Shown here: in pieces, positions 29,767 through 39,144 of the stretch
Layout of the letters: each line of letters opens with the position of its first letter
How positions within the stretch are numbered: position 1 is the stretch's first letter
Origin: Xenococcus sp. PCC 7305
Lineage (GTDB): Bacteria; Cyanobacteriota; Cyanobacteriia; Cyanobacteriales; Xenococcaceae
Direction of reading: 5' to 3'
Length of the DNA stretch: 46,849 nt
Assembly (NCBI RefSeq): GCF_000332055.1
Contig: NZ_ALVZ01000190.1
Span: 1-46,849, forward strand
The notes under the pieces: generated by a model
What the model saw: the letters and a program-made list of their open reading frames with translations, nothing else
The model's database searches: none
What the model was told of the DNA's origin: nothing
Program-made: the position numbers and the translations under genes

Positions 29767-31638
29767 CTACTTGTTGTTATTCAGATATGTTTCTAAATAG
29801 CCTTTAATGTAGTTTACGAGATATTGAAACTTGCTTTTGATTATTTCTATAATATTTCTGTCTTCCGGAGTTTGATTTGGAATTGATACTTTAATTTGTT
29901 TTTGTGATTCCTCAACTATGTTTTGAGCTTTCGTTGGCTCTTCTGATGGCACTTCCTCTATTTCGGAAGTAGGTTCAATTTCCTTAATGCTTTGATTTTC
30001 GCTTGATTCAGGAATATCTAAAAGAATGTCTTCGACAATGGCCTTGTCTTTAATAGCTCCTGAGTTGTTTATTTCAGGGCTCTCAATGGTCTTGATTTGA
30101 CTTATTCCCTGTGCGGCAGCTTCAGTGTTGCCTGCTTCTAAGCTCTGTTCTAAGCTCTCTGGTGTAAGTTCCTCTTCAAGCTGCAATCCTGTTTGATTAA
30201 CTTTTAAGTCCTTGTTAGGAATCCCCTTGTCTGGGTGAATCTCCGGTTCAACAATTTTTTTCCGCTCAGTTGTAGGATTTTCTGGAATAGTTTCTACTTT
30301 TTCCTCAGCTTCTTCTACTAAAGTTTTTGGCTTTTCTAAAGTAACTTGCGACTTTGCATCCACTCCTGTTTCCGAGATGTCAAAAATTTCTGTGGTAATT
30401 TCTAATTCTTTTGCCTCCTCTTGTATTTCATTAGTTTCTAGAAGGAGCTTTAATTTATCTTGGTCTTCTTCATCAGTTTCTGGTTTGTTTTGCGCAATAG
30501 GCTCCTCTGTTGCCGATTCCGATTCACCCTCTACAACAGTTTCTTGCTCTGTAATCTCTTCGATCAGGACTTTTGAGTCATCCACAATGTCGACAGTTAT
30601 TGAATCTTCTTGGTTAAATTCTGATTGGTCAGCAGTTTCTTCTGAACTAATTTCTTCAGAAACTTCTTGAATATTTTTTTCTAAAGCTTGTTCGTAGTTA
30701 GGGTCAACAATTGACATGACATTTTGCAAGTCAATCTCCCCTGTAGTTATTTTTGCTAAGGTGTCCTGATTATCGGCATTTTCAGGATCATAACTAATGA
30801 GTCTTACTGTATTGTTGAAGGTATTATCAATACTGTTTCCCTCGTCATCAAGTAGTTCTAATTGAATCCAATTATTACCGATTTCAAATCCTGTAAGATA
30901 AACTGGTTGCCATTGATCAAGGATAAAACTTTCACCATTTACTGTTGCGCGAACTCTCCAAGATGGCACTTGTCTTGGCGAAGAGTTGTTGACTATTGCC
31001 TCGCGAGAAAGATGACTTAAATAGAAGTCGAGCATAATAGGCTCAGCACCATAGGTTCCATTAGGGCTGCTGTAAGTCAATAAAGGTATTTGGGGATCGG
31101 GATTATTTTCTTGGGTTTGAGTCAAAACATGAAATGTGGTTTCCGCATAAGCACCCTGGTTTTTGAAGCCTTCATGCCAAGGTCGCACTGCAAATACCCT
31201 AAGAGTATGAGTGCCAGGAGGCAAATTTTCTAAAACAATTGGCTCTTCTATGTTATAGATTGCCTGGTAAGGTTCATTATCCAAAATCAAATGTAAATGG
31301 GGCCCCATTTCGAGGTCTTCAGCTTTGAATAAAGAAAAATCAGTAACTTTTAATTGAACGGCAACATTGGTGTCCTCAAGCACTTTATCTGGTGAAGGGC
31401 TAAGAATTGAGACTTGAGGTTTATCGCTGTCAATTGCTTGGTCGAGTTTACGAATTAGAATCGGTGGCGCAGCTTCAGACAAATTAATCGGGCTGTCTGG
31501 AAAATTATCAAAACTGAGATTCTTGATGTCTGGTATGGGAAATGCCTTTATGCGATCACTGATGTTATTTAGATCACCACAACTGACCAAACCGAAGCTT
31601 AACGCGATCGCCAATAAGTAAGAGAAAATATTTTTCAT
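29767..31638 (-). CDS. Glu-rich lipoprotein with conserved β-domain N-terminal half
   Basis: 623 residues from ATG 31638 (a GTG codon one position upstream is less likely). The signal peptide ends in a lipobox LVSC with Cys20 as the lipid-modified residue. The N-terminal half (about 30-290) appears folded, with two β-sandwich-like blocks (VSILSPSPDKVLEDTNVAVQ, HLHLILDNEPYQAIYNIEEP, LPPGTHTLRVFAVRPWHEGF). The second half is a long disordered Glu/Thr/Ser/Ile-rich tail with no domain, ending in a helix (SKFQYLVNYIKGYLETYL). I recognise the N-terminal half as a cyanobacterial conserved type but cannot assign a function. Anchoring to a membrane in the periplasm is expected. Confidence 0.82.
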   Translation of the reverse strand: MKNIFSYLLAIALSFGLVSCGDLNNISDRIKAFPIPDIKNLSFDNFPDSPINLSEAAPPILIRKLDQAIDSDKPQVSILSPSPDKVLEDTNVAVQLKVTDFSLFKAEDLEMGPHLHLILDNEPYQAIYNIEEPIVLENLPPGTHTLRVFAVRPWHEGFKNQGAYAETTFHVLTQTQENNPDPQIPLLTYSSPNGTYGAEPIMLDFYLSHLSREAIVNNSSPRQVPSWRVRATVNGESFILDQWQPVYLTGFEIGNNWIQLELLDDEGNSIDNTFNNTVRLISYDPENADNQDTLAKITTGEIDLQNVMSIVDPNYEQALEKNIQEVSEEISSEETADQSEFNQEDSITVDIVDDSKVLIEEITEQETVVEGESESATEEPIAQNKPETDEEDQDKLKLLLETNEIQEEAKELEITTEIFDISETGVDAKSQVTLEKPKTLVEEAEEKVETIPENPTTERKKIVEPEIHPDKGIPNKDLKVNQTGLQLEEELTPESLEQSLEAGNTEAAAQGISQIKTIESPEINNSGAIKDKAIVEDILLDIPESSENQSIKEIEPTSEIEEVPSEEPTKAQNIVEESQKQIKVSIPNQTPEDRNIIEIIKSKFQYLVNYIKGYLETYLNNNK

Positions 31639-31974
31639 CACCAGGATATTAAAGGAACAAAATAGTCTTCACCGCATCATTTTATTTCAATTTGTAAAGA
31701 AAATTGGTTTTTTGTTGACTTCCCTTTGTTTCGATTGGAAACGTAAACCTCGTCACATCAAGAATCACACTGATTTAAAATTTTGTTAAGCATTACCGAA
31801 ATTACCGAGGACAAGGTCTTATTATCTTATTTAATGCTTTGCTCAGCCTAAACAAAATAGGTTCAAATAAGCATCCTCAAGAGTGAGTGGTAAATTCAGC
31901 CATTACTTTTGGCATTATCAAACCCTATTTATTTCAAGTAGGAAAAATCTATTATTAGAGAGAGGAAAACCCTC
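31639..31974. promoter_or_regulatory. psaA leader and promoter region
   Basis: 336 bp between the divergent lipoprotein gene and psaA. It ends with AGAGGAAAA ideally spaced before the psaA ATG. Only one HLR1 half-site (TTTACAAA on the minus strand, about 31692) is visible, not the full motif. A direct repeat ATTACCGA occurs at 31792-31799 and 31801-31808. No gene is present. Confidence 0.5.
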
Positions 31975-34200
31975 ATGGCCTTAGTTGATAAGGATCCAGT
32001 ACCTACTTCAACGGAGAAGTGGGGAAAGCCTGGTCACTTTGACCGTACTTTGGCAAAAGGACCCAAAACCACCACTTGGATTTGGAACCTGCACGCCAAT
32101 GCGCATGACTTTGACAGTCATACAAGTGACCTCGAAGATGTTTCTCGGAAAATCTTCAGCGCGCATTTTGGTCACTTAGCAGTTGTATTTGTTTGGTTAA
32201 GCGGAATGTACTTCCATGGTGCTCGTTTTTCCAACTACGAAGCTTGGTTGACTAACCCCACTGGCATTAAGCCCAGCGCGCAAGTAGTTTGGCCCGTTGT
32301 TGGTCAAGGAATTTTAAACGCCGATGTCGGCGGCGGCTTCCACGGTATTCAGATTACATCTGGTCTGTTTTACATGTGGCGAGCTGCTGGTTTTACTAAT
32401 AGCTACCAACTATACTGCACCGCGATCGGTGGTCTAGTTATGGCAGCTTTAATGCTATTTGCTGGTTGGTTTCACTACCACAAATCTGCTCCCAAATTGG
32501 AATGGTTCCAAAACACAGAATCCATGCTTAACCACCATTTAGCTGGTTTGTTAGGTTTAGGTTCTTTAGGTTGGGCAGGACACCAAATCCATGTGTCTCT
32601 ACCAGTCAATAAACTTTTAGATGCGGGGGTCGCAGCCAGCGACATTCCTTTGCCTCATGAGTTTATTTTGGATCCAAGCAAAATGGCAGAGCTATATCCC
32701 AGTTTTGCTCTAGGACTTAAACCTTTCTTTACCCTAAATTGGGGAGTCTATTCGGATTTTCTCACTTTTAAGGGAGGATTGAATCCTCTGACTGGAGGTT
32801 TGTGGCTTTCTGATACAGCTCATCATCACCTCGCAATTGCTGTCTTGTTCATCGTTGCGGGTCATATGTACCGAACTAACTGGGGCATTGGTCACAGTTT
32901 GAAAGAAATTCTCGACGGACATAAAGGAGATCCAGTACTCTTTGGTGGTGAAGGACATAAAGGTTTATATGAAATCTTAACTACTTCATGGCACGCTCAA
33001 CTAGCAGTGAATTTAGCAATGTTGGGTTCTTTGACCATCATCGTGGCACAGCATATGTACTCGATGCCGCCTTATCCCTATCTTGCAGTTGACTATGGTA
33101 CCCAGTTATCATTGTTCACTCACCATATGTGGATTGGTGGATTCCTAATTGTCGGTGCTGGTGCCCATGCGGCAATCTTCATGATTCGAGATTATGACCC
33201 AGCGAAGAATGTTAATAATGCTCTTGATAGAGTGCTTCGCTCCCGCGATGCCATAATTTCTCACCTTAATTGGGTATGTATTTTCCTAGGCTTCCATAGT
33301 TTTGGTCTATACATTCACAACGACACTATGAGAGCTTTGGGTCGTCCCCAAGATATGTTCTCAGATACAGCAATTCAGCTTCAACCGATATTTGCTCAGT
33401 GGATCCAAAATATTCACACCCTAGCACCTGGTGGCACAGCGCCTACTGCTTTGGGTTCGGCTAGTGTTGCGTTTGGTGGCGATGTTGTTGCTGTTGGTGG
33501 CAAAGTAGCCATGATGCCGATCGCGCTGGGAACAGCTGATTTTATGGTGCATCATATCCATGCATTTACAATTCATGTAACTGTATTGATTCTACTCAAA
33601 GGTGTACTATACGCTCGTAATTCTCGCCTGATTCCTGATAAATCAGAATTAGGGTTCCGTTTCCCTTGCGATGGTCCTGGTCGTGGTGGTACTTGCCAAG
33701 TTTCAGCTTGGGATCACGTGTTCCTAGGACTATTCTGGATGTACAACTCACTCTCTGTCGTAATTTTCCACTTCAGTTGGAAGATGCAATCAGATGTTTG
33801 GGGAACTGTTGCTCCAGATGGCAGTGTGTCCCATATTACCTACGGTAACTTTGCCCAAAGTGCAATTACAATCAATGGTTGGTTGCGCGATTTCTTGTGG
33901 GCGCAAGCTGCTCAAGTAATTAACAGCTATGGTACTGCTTTGTCTGCTTACGGCATTATGTTCTTAGCAGGTCACTTCATCTTTGCCTTTAGTCTGATGT
34001 TCCTTTTCAGTGGACGTGGTTATTGGCAAGAATTAATTGAGTCAATTGTTTGGGCTCATAATAAACTTAAGGTAGCTCCTGCGATTCAGCCTCGGGCATT
34101 GAGTATTACTCAAGGCCGTGCTGTTGGGGTAGCTCACTACCTTCTAGGGGGAATTGTTACTACCTGGGCGTTTTTCTTAGCAAGGTCGCTTTCGCTCTAG
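31975..34200 (+). CDS. psaA: Photosystem I P700 apoprotein A1
   Basis: 741 residues. PsaA and PsaB form the PSI core and bind P700, A0, A1 and the FX cluster. FX ligands Cys565 and Cys574 are in [12 protein letters not shown], and the P700 axial His is His667 in [12 protein letters not shown]. The eleven-helix architecture and antenna His residues look intact. The N-terminus ([16 protein letters not shown]) lacks the usual extension of about 13 residues before VDxDPVP. An AGAGGAAAA ribosome site and an in-frame TAG at 31939-31941, with no ATG/GTG/TTG between, support this start. A loop [13 protein letters not shown] is about three residues longer than the usual GPFTGEGHKG. The protein ends SLSL rather than SLSIG. 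Confidence 0.98.
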   Translation: MALVDKDPVPTSTEKWGKPGHFDRTLAKGPKTTTWIWNLHANAHDFDSHTSDLEDVSRKIFSAHFGHLAVVFVWLSGMYFHGARFSNYEAWLTNPTGIKPSAQVVWPVVGQGILNADVGGGFHGIQITSGLFYMWRAAGFTNSYQLYCTAIGGLVMAALMLFAGWFHYHKSAPKLEWFQNTESMLNHHLAGLLGLGSLGWAGHQIHVSLPVNKLLDAGVAASDIPLPHEFILDPSKMAELYPSFALGLKPFFTLNWGVYSDFLTFKGGLNPLTGGLWLSDTAHHHLAIAVLFIVAGHMYRTNWGIGHSLKEILDGHKGDPVLFGGEGHKGLYEILTTSWHAQLAVNLAMLGSLTIIVAQHMYSMPPYPYLAVDYGTQLSLFTHHMWIGGFLIVGAGAHAAIFMIRDYDPAKNVNNALDRVLRSRDAIISHLNWVCIFLGFHSFGLYIHNDTMRALGRPQDMFSDTAIQLQPIFAQWIQNIHTLAPGGTAPTALGSASVAFGGDVVAVGGKVAMMPIALGTADFMVHHIHAFTIHVTVLILLKGVLYARNSRLIPDKSELGFRFPCDGPGRGGTCQVSAWDHVFLGLFWMYNSLSVVIFHFSWKMQSDVWGTVAPDGSVSHITYGNFAQSAITINGWLRDFLWAQAAQVINSYGTALSAYGIMFLAGHFIFAFSLMFLFSGRGYWQELIESIVWAHNKLKVAPAIQPRALSITQGRAVGVAHYLLGGIVTTWAFFLARSLSL

Positions 34201-34275
34201 ACAATTCCTTATGTTTGCCAGTCTTTGTGGGAATGCCTTAGTAATTCGCTAAAGTATTCTCATCAGGATTGGTAG

Positions 34276-34305
34276 CTTACCCTTCCCCCCTATGGGAAAG
34301 TAAGA
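34276..34305 (+). other. Hairpin between psaA and psaB
   Basis: CTTACCCTTCCC can pair with GGGAAAGTAAG around a short CCCTAT loop, with one bulge. No T-run follows. A processing or stability element in a psaAB transcript is the likely reading. Confidence 0.45.
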
Positions 34306-34446
34306 AGTATTAAAATAAGGCGGTCTTATGCCGTTTTTAAACATAGCTACTTAGAACATATAAAATCTAGGTAGTAACAAAAACAGAAAATGGGTAGCTC
34401 CATTTGCACTCATTTTTTTTACCAGAGGAGAATTCCGCTCATACCT

Positions 34447-36675
34447 ATGGCAACTAAATTTCCCAAGTTTAGCCAGGATCTCGCTCAAGACCCGACCACT
34501 CGTAGAATTTGGTATGGTATTGCCACTGCTCATGACTTTGAGCTTCACGATGGCATGACTGAAGAGAATCTTTACCAAAAGATTTTTGCTTCCCACTTCG
34601 GTCACCTTGCAATCATATTCTTGTGGACTTCCGGGACTCTCTTCCACGTCGCCTGGCAAGGCAATTTTCAACAGTGGATAAAAGATCCTTTAAATACTCG
34701 CCCCATCGCCCATGCGATTTGGGACCCCCATTTTGGTCAAGGCGCCATTGATGCCTTCACTCAAGCTGGAGCTTCTAGCCCAGTAAACATCGCTTATTCT
34801 GGTGTTTACCATTGGTTTTATACCATTGGGATGACGACCAACCAAGATCTTTATCAAGGTGCGATCTTCTTATTGATTTTTGCTTCCTTGTTATTGTTTG
34901 CTGGCTGGTTACACCTACAACCTAAGTTCCGTCCCAGCCTATCTTGGTTTAAGAACGCTGAATCTCGCCTCAATCACCATTTAGCAGGTTTGTTTGGTGT
35001 GAGTTCTCTAGCTTGGACTGGTCACTTAGTTCACGTTGCAATCCCTGAATCTCGCGGACAGCATGTAGGTTGGGACAATTTCTTGTCTACACCTCCCCAT
35101 CCGGCAGGTTTGGCACCTTTCTTCAGTTTGAACTGGGGTGTTTATGCTCAGAATCCTGATACTGCAGGTCATGTATTTGGAACTTCTGAAGGCGCAGGAA
35201 CTGCAATCTTGACTTTCCTAGGTGGTTTTCATCCTCAAACTGAATCTCTTTGGTTAACAGATATTGCCCATCATCATTTGGCGATCGCTGTAATTTTCAT
35301 TATTGCAGGACATATGTACCGAACTAATTTCGGTATTGGTCACAATATGAAAGATATAATGGCAGCTCATAACCCTCCCGCAGGTACACCCTTCGGTGGC
35401 ATGATTGGTGATGGTCACAAAGGAATTTATGACACTTATAACAACTCTTTGCACTTCCAACTTGGGTGGCATTTGGCTTGTTTAGGTGTAATTACCTCTC
35501 TGGTTGCCCAGCATATGTATTCGTTGCCATCCTATGTATTTATTGCGGAGGATCAGACGACGCAGGCAGCTTTATACGTGCATCACCAATATATTGCTGG
35601 TTTCTTGATGGTGGGGGCTTTTGCCCATGGCGCAATCTTCTTGGTTCGTGATTATGATCCAGTAGCCAACGAAAATAACGTTTTGGCTCGGATGCTCGAA
35701 CATAAGGAAGCGTTGATTTCTCACTTGAGCTGGGTGACTTTATTCCTTGGGTTCCATACTCTAGGTTTATACGTTCACAACGACGTAGTAGTTGCTTTCG
35801 GTACTCCTGAGAAACAAATCCTGATTGAACCTGTATTTGCTCAATGGGTTCAAGCTGTTTCTGGTAAAACTCTTTATGGGTTCGATACTTTACTTTCTAA
35901 TCCTGACAGTATTGCCTCAACTGCTTGGCCGAATTACGGAGCTGTATGGTTACCTGGTTGGTTAGATGCAATTAATAGTGGAACTAATTCCCTATTCTTA
36001 ACCATTGGGCCTGGTGATTTCCTAGCTCACCATGCGATCGCTCTAGGTTTACACACTACAACTTTGATTTTGGTCAAAGGTGCCCTAGATGCTCGTGGTT
36101 CTAAACTAATGCCCGACAAGAAAGACTTCGGTTTTGCTTTCCCTTGTGATGGCCCCGGACGTGGTGGTACTTGTGATATCTCGGCATGGGATTCTTTTTA
36201 CCTTGCAATGTTCTGGATGCTGAATACCATAGCCTGGCTAGATTTTTACTGGCATTGGAAACATCTTGGTGTTTGGCAAGGGAATGTGGCTCAGTTCAAC
36301 GAGAACTCGACTTACCTTATGGGTTGGTTCCGAGATTATCTCTGGGCAAACTCGGCGCAATTAATCAACGGATATAATCCCTACGGCACGAATAACCTTT
36401 CTGTTTGGGCTTGGATGTTCCTCTTTGGGCATCTGGTTTGGGCAACTGGTTTCATGTTCCTCATCTCTTGGCGTGGATATTGGCAAGAGTTGATCGAAAC
36501 TATTGTTTGGGCTCACGAGCGTACTCCTCTAGCTAACTTGGTTCGCTGGAAAGACAAGCCCGTTGCTCTTTCAATTGTGCAAGCTCGCGTAGTTGGTTTA
36601 GCCCATTTCACGATCGGCTTTGTCTTAACTTACGCTGCCTTCCTGATAGCTTCTACCTCTGGGATTTACGGTTAG
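34447..36675 (+). CDS. psaB: Photosystem I P700 apoprotein A2
   Basis: 742 residues from ATG 34447 ([20 protein letters not shown]), the conserved start; longer upstream readings are spurious. FX ligands Cys567 and Cys576 lie in [12 protein letters not shown], and the P700 His is His662 in [12 protein letters not shown] luminal-side loop at about 307-331 ([20 protein letters not shown] then IYDTYNNS) and the stretch [17 protein letters not shown] (489-505) belong to the longer-loop PsaB type seen in thermophilic and Fischerella-like lineages, unlike the shorter Synechocystis form. It lies 246 bp after psaA and is probably co-transcribed. A strong terminator follows. Confidence 0.98.
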   Translation: MATKFPKFSQDLAQDPTTRRIWYGIATAHDFELHDGMTEENLYQKIFASHFGHLAIIFLWTSGTLFHVAWQGNFQQWIKDPLNTRPIAHAIWDPHFGQGAIDAFTQAGASSPVNIAYSGVYHWFYTIGMTTNQDLYQGAIFLLIFASLLLFAGWLHLQPKFRPSLSWFKNAESRLNHHLAGLFGVSSLAWTGHLVHVAIPESRGQHVGWDNFLSTPPHPAGLAPFFSLNWGVYAQNPDTAGHVFGTSEGAGTAILTFLGGFHPQTESLWLTDIAHHHLAIAVIFIIAGHMYRTNFGIGHNMKDIMAAHNPPAGTPFGGMIGDGHKGIYDTYNNSLHFQLGWHLACLGVITSLVAQHMYSLPSYVFIAEDQTTQAALYVHHQYIAGFLMVGAFAHGAIFLVRDYDPVANENNVLARMLEHKEALISHLSWVTLFLGFHTLGLYVHNDVVVAFGTPEKQILIEPVFAQWVQAVSGKTLYGFDTLLSNPDSIASTAWPNYGAVWLPGWLDAINSGTNSLFLTIGPGDFLAHHAIALGLHTTTLILVKGALDARGSKLMPDKKDFGFAFPCDGPGRGGTCDISAWDSFYLAMFWMLNTIAWLDFYWHWKHLGVWQGNVAQFNENSTYLMGWFRDYLWANSAQLINGYNPYGTNNLSVWAWMFLFGHLVWATGFMFLISWRGYWQELIETIVWAHERTPLANLVRWKDKPVALSIVQARVVGLAHFTIGFVLTYAAFLIASTSGIYG

Positions 36676-36717
36676 CAAATAACCATAAATTCTTAATCGG
36701 TAGTAAACGAAATTATT

Positions 36718-36748
36718 CCCTTACCTTTTGGTGAGGGATTTTTATTTT
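36718..36748 (+). terminator. Intrinsic terminator of psaAB
   Basis: CCCTTACC-TTTT-GGTGAGGG forms an 8-bp stem (one G-U pair) with a four-base loop, followed by ATTTTTATTTT. This is a textbook intrinsic terminator, 42 bp after the psaB stop. Confidence 0.92.
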
Positions 36749-36821
36749 GTGTCCTAATGGGCAACTGTTGATCTAGATCTTGTATCCTAAAAGTATTGAG
36801 CTTTAGGAAAAAATATAAATT

Positions 36822-37058
36822 ATGACCTTAGCATTAACTACAGATAATGTAGAAACTGTGTTAGACGAATTACGTCCTTATTTGATGTCGGATGGCGGCA
36901 ATGTAGATCTGGTAGAAATTGAAGGACCAATAGTAAAGTTGAAATTACAAGGTGCTTGTGGCTCTTGTCCCAGTTCTGCTATGACATTAAAAATGGGGAT
37001 TGAACGCCGTTTACGGGAGAAAATTCCTGAAATTGTGGAAGTTGAACAAGTTATGTAG
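36822..37058 (+). CDS. nfu: Nfu-type iron-sulfur cluster scaffold
   Basis: 78 residues, a stand-alone NifU C-terminal domain. The cluster-binding CxxC is Cys46-Gly-Ser-Cys49 in [14 protein letters not shown]. The stretch [17 protein letters not shown] is conserved in the family. In cyanobacteria and plastids this small scaffold delivers [4Fe-4S] clusters, including to photosystem I, so its position next to psaAB is fitting. A 13-bp palindrome follows the stop. Confidence 0.95.
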   Translation: MTLALTTDNVETVLDELRPYLMSDGGNVDLVEIEGPIVKLKLQGACGSCPSSAMTLKMGIERRLREKIPEIVEVEQVM

Positions 37059-37077
37059 TTGTCAATGCCTGTGTAAA

Positions 37078-37107
37078 ATCGCTGATCTAATGATTTAGAT
37101 CAGCGAT
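37078..37107. other. Perfect 13-bp stem hairpin after nfu
   Basis: ATCGCTGATCTAA and TTAGATCAGCGAT are exact complements around a TGAT loop. No T-run follows on the plus strand. On the minus strand the stem also leads into T-rich sequence (TTTTACAC). It could end transcription from nfu or stabilise its mRNA. Confidence 0.65.
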
Positions 37108-37159
37108 CCTCTTGTGCAGTGATTGGCAAAAATACTAATTTGATTGTGAAAGTATCTTA

Positions 37160-37513
37160 ATGAATCCAGAATTACCAGATATTAGTTGCCAAGAGTTTTG
37201 GCTCTGGGTATTCCGCAGACGTAAACGGTTTCGCGTTGTCGGTGAATCAATGCAGCCTCTATTGCAACCTGGAGAAGAGATTTTAATTAATCCTTATGCT
37301 TATCAAAAGTTACATCCTCAAGTCAGAGATGTAGTGGTCGTGATTCATCCAGAGCAATCAAACCTAGAGATCGTCAAAAGAATTGTCGAAATTAGGCAAG
37401 ATAATACTTATTTTCTGGAAGGAGATAATTTACCATACAGTACAGACAGTAGAAATTTTGGCCCAGTGGAATTCAATCTTATCCGAGGTAGAGTTACTAG
37501 TCGTTTTGCTTGA
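37160..37513 (+). CDS. S26-family peptidase, SodX-like (Ni-superoxide dismutase maturation type)
   Basis: 117 residues, much shorter than a normal signal peptidase and without a membrane anchor. The catalytic Ser-Met pair is VVGESMQPLL (Ser30-Met31) and the general-base Lys is Lys73 in IVKRIV. The tail YFLEGDNLPYSTDSRNFGPV matches the substrate-groove region. The closest known family is the protease that removes the propeptide of nickel superoxide dismutase. No sodN gene is adjacent, so either the partner is elsewhere or this is a related cytosolic peptidase of different target. Confidence 0.85.
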   Translation: MNPELPDISCQEFWLWVFRRRKRFRVVGESMQPLLQPGEEILINPYAYQKLHPQVRDVVVVIHPEQSNLEIVKRIVEIRQDNTYFLEGDNLPYSTDSRNFGPVEFNLIRGRVTSRFA

Positions 37514-37536
37514 TTTTTTAATTCTTTTTAAATAGT

Positions 37537-38244
37537 ATGTCTGAACAAAAAAAATTACTTTTAGTCGATGATGAACCTGGCGTTAGAGAATCAGTACAAG
37601 CTTATTTAGAAGATAACGAAGAATGGAAAGTCGCAGCCGCCAGCAATGTAGAAGAAGCTTGGACATTGATCAAGCAGGAAACTCCTGATCTGATTATTTC
37701 TGATGTTATGATGCCGCAAGTCGATGGCTACCAATTTTTAGAGCAATTAAGAACTGATGCTCGATATCAGGTAATTCCTGTGATACTTTTGACGGCTAGG
37801 GGAATGACCAGAGATCGGATTAAAGGCCATGATATCGGTTGTGATGCTTATTTAGCTAAACCATTTGATCCAGAAGAGTTAGAGTCGATTGTGAGAAATC
37901 TCTTGAAGAGAAAAGAGGCGATCGCGGGTGATAATAGCAGCAGTACAGAGCTGGCAAAAATTGCCGAGGAACTTGAATATATCAAAGGCAAGCTGGACGA
38001 GAAATCCGAGCCAGGAACTGGTTTTCAGACGACTCCTCCGCCAATGAAAATTGATCTGACCCCAAGAGAACAAAGTGTTCTTGACTTAGTTGCCCAGGGA
38101 TTAATGAACAAAGAAATTGCTCGGGATCTGAAAACTAGTGTTCGGAATGTCGAAAAATACGTAAGTCGTCTTTTTAATAAAACAAGTACTAATAGTCGTA
38201 CCGAGTTGGTTCGTTTTGCTCTCAAACATGGGTTAACTAATTAG
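37537..38244 (+). CDS. NarL/LuxR-type response regulator (Ycf29-like)
   Basis: 235 residues. A canonical receiver domain has Asp11-Asp12, phospho-acceptor Asp56 (LIISDVMMPQVDGY), Thr86 and Lys108. A linker of about 50 residues follows, then a LuxR-type helix-turn-helix (about 172-235: LTPREQSVLDLVAQGLMNKE and VRNVEKYVSRLFNK). The layout and sequence resemble Ycf29, a regulator retained in some algal plastids. It sits 23 bp after the S26 peptidase gene, so the two may be one transcript. Its stop codon overlaps the first unit of a GGGATGA array. Confidence 0.9.
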   Translation: MSEQKKLLLVDDEPGVRESVQAYLEDNEEWKVAAASNVEEAWTLIKQETPDLIISDVMMPQVDGYQFLEQLRTDARYQVIPVILLTARGMTRDRIKGHDIGCDAYLAKPFDPEELESIVRNLLKRKEAIAGDNSSSTELAKIAEELEYIKGKLDEKSEPGTGFQTTPPPMKIDLTPREQSVLDLVAQGLMNKEIARDLKTSVRNVEKYVSRLFNKTSTNSRTELVRFALKHGLTN

Positions 38245-38288
38245 GGATGAGGGATAAAGGATGAGGGATAAAGGATGAGGGATGAGGA
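38243..38288. repeat. Heptamer array, GGGATGA/GGATAAA type
   Basis: Six to seven units of GGGATGA and GGGATAAA-type variants. The array begins within the TAG stop (38242-38244) of the response regulator gene. Confidence 0.8.
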
Positions 38289-38343
38289 AAATACGAATTC
38301 CGTTTAGTATTGAAAAAAATTAACAGATGGCAATAACTATTTT

Positions 38344-39009
38344 ATGGCAGGAGAAGTAGCAAAAAGAATTGGAGAAATTAAGCAAAAAGTTCCGCCTCAT
38401 GTTCGTTTGATTGCGGTTAGTAAGCAGGTTTCTGCCGATGCGATGCGCATTGCCTATGAAGCAGGAGTTAGGGATTTTGCGGAAAATAGGCTACAAGAGG
38501 CGATCGCCAAACAAGAACAATTGCAGGATTTAACAGATATTTGTTGGCATTTTATTGGTCATATTCAAACTAAAAAAGCTCGTAAAATCATGGCCAACTT
38601 TCACTGGATTCATTCTATTGATAGCCTCAAGCTAGCTGAAAAAATCAATGCTTTGGCAGTGGAATTGGAGAATAAACCCCAATTATTGCTGCAAGTCAAG
38701 CCATTAGCAGATCCGAACAAATATGGTTGGCAGATAGAAGAGTTACTAAGAGATCTACCAGTATTAGATGGTCTAAAAAATATTCAAATCAAAGGATTAA
38801 TGACAATTCTCCCTTGGGGACTAGCGGCGGAAAAAAACCTCATCGCCTTTAAGATGGTTCAAGAATTGGCAGAGAAAATTCGGCAGCAAAACTATTCTAG
38901 TCTTCACATGCAAGAGCTTTCTATGGGCATGTCGGGAGATTATCCTTTGGCAATTCAAGCAGGTAGCACCATGATTCGTCCCGGTAGAATCATTTTTGGG
39001 GAACGTTAG
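38344..39009 (+). CDS. PLP homeostasis protein (YggS/PROSC family)
   Basis: 221 residues, standard length. PLP-binding Lys27 is in LIAVSKQVS; family stretches DFAENRLQEA, WHFIGHIQTKKAR, GLMTILPWG and the ending LSMGMSGDYPLAIQAGSTMIRPGRIIFGER are present. In some cyanobacteria this gene (pipY) follows pipX; here no pipX is next to it. It buffers free pyridoxal phosphate and affects amino-acid and vitamin B6 balance. The ribosome site before ATG 38344 is weak. Confidence 0.93.
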   Translation: MAGEVAKRIGEIKQKVPPHVRLIAVSKQVSADAMRIAYEAGVRDFAENRLQEAIAKQEQLQDLTDICWHFIGHIQTKKARKIMANFHWIHSIDSLKLAEKINALAVELENKPQLLLQVKPLADPNKYGWQIEELLRDLPVLDGLKNIQIKGLMTILPWGLAAEKNLIAFKMVQELAEKIRQQNYSSLHMQELSMGMSGDYPLAIQAGSTMIRPGRIIFGER

Positions 39010-39144
39010 ATGAAGGCAGAAGGCAGATGGCAGACCTAACCGTATTCGCATATGTTTCGGTAGGGAATCCTAAGAATAGTCGAAATCCTAAAAATCAGTT
39101 GCTAAAATCGTTGGCGTTTATTGTGGGTAATCGTCGGCGATCGC

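Noticed and set aside
31680-31700. HLR1 motif upstream of psaA
   Set aside because: Only one 8-mer half-site matches; the second repeat is not present at the required spacing.
34390-34446. N-terminal extension of PsaB ([10 protein letters not shown]...)
   Set aside because: Conserved PsaB begins [10 protein letters not shown] at 34447; the extension is leader sequence.
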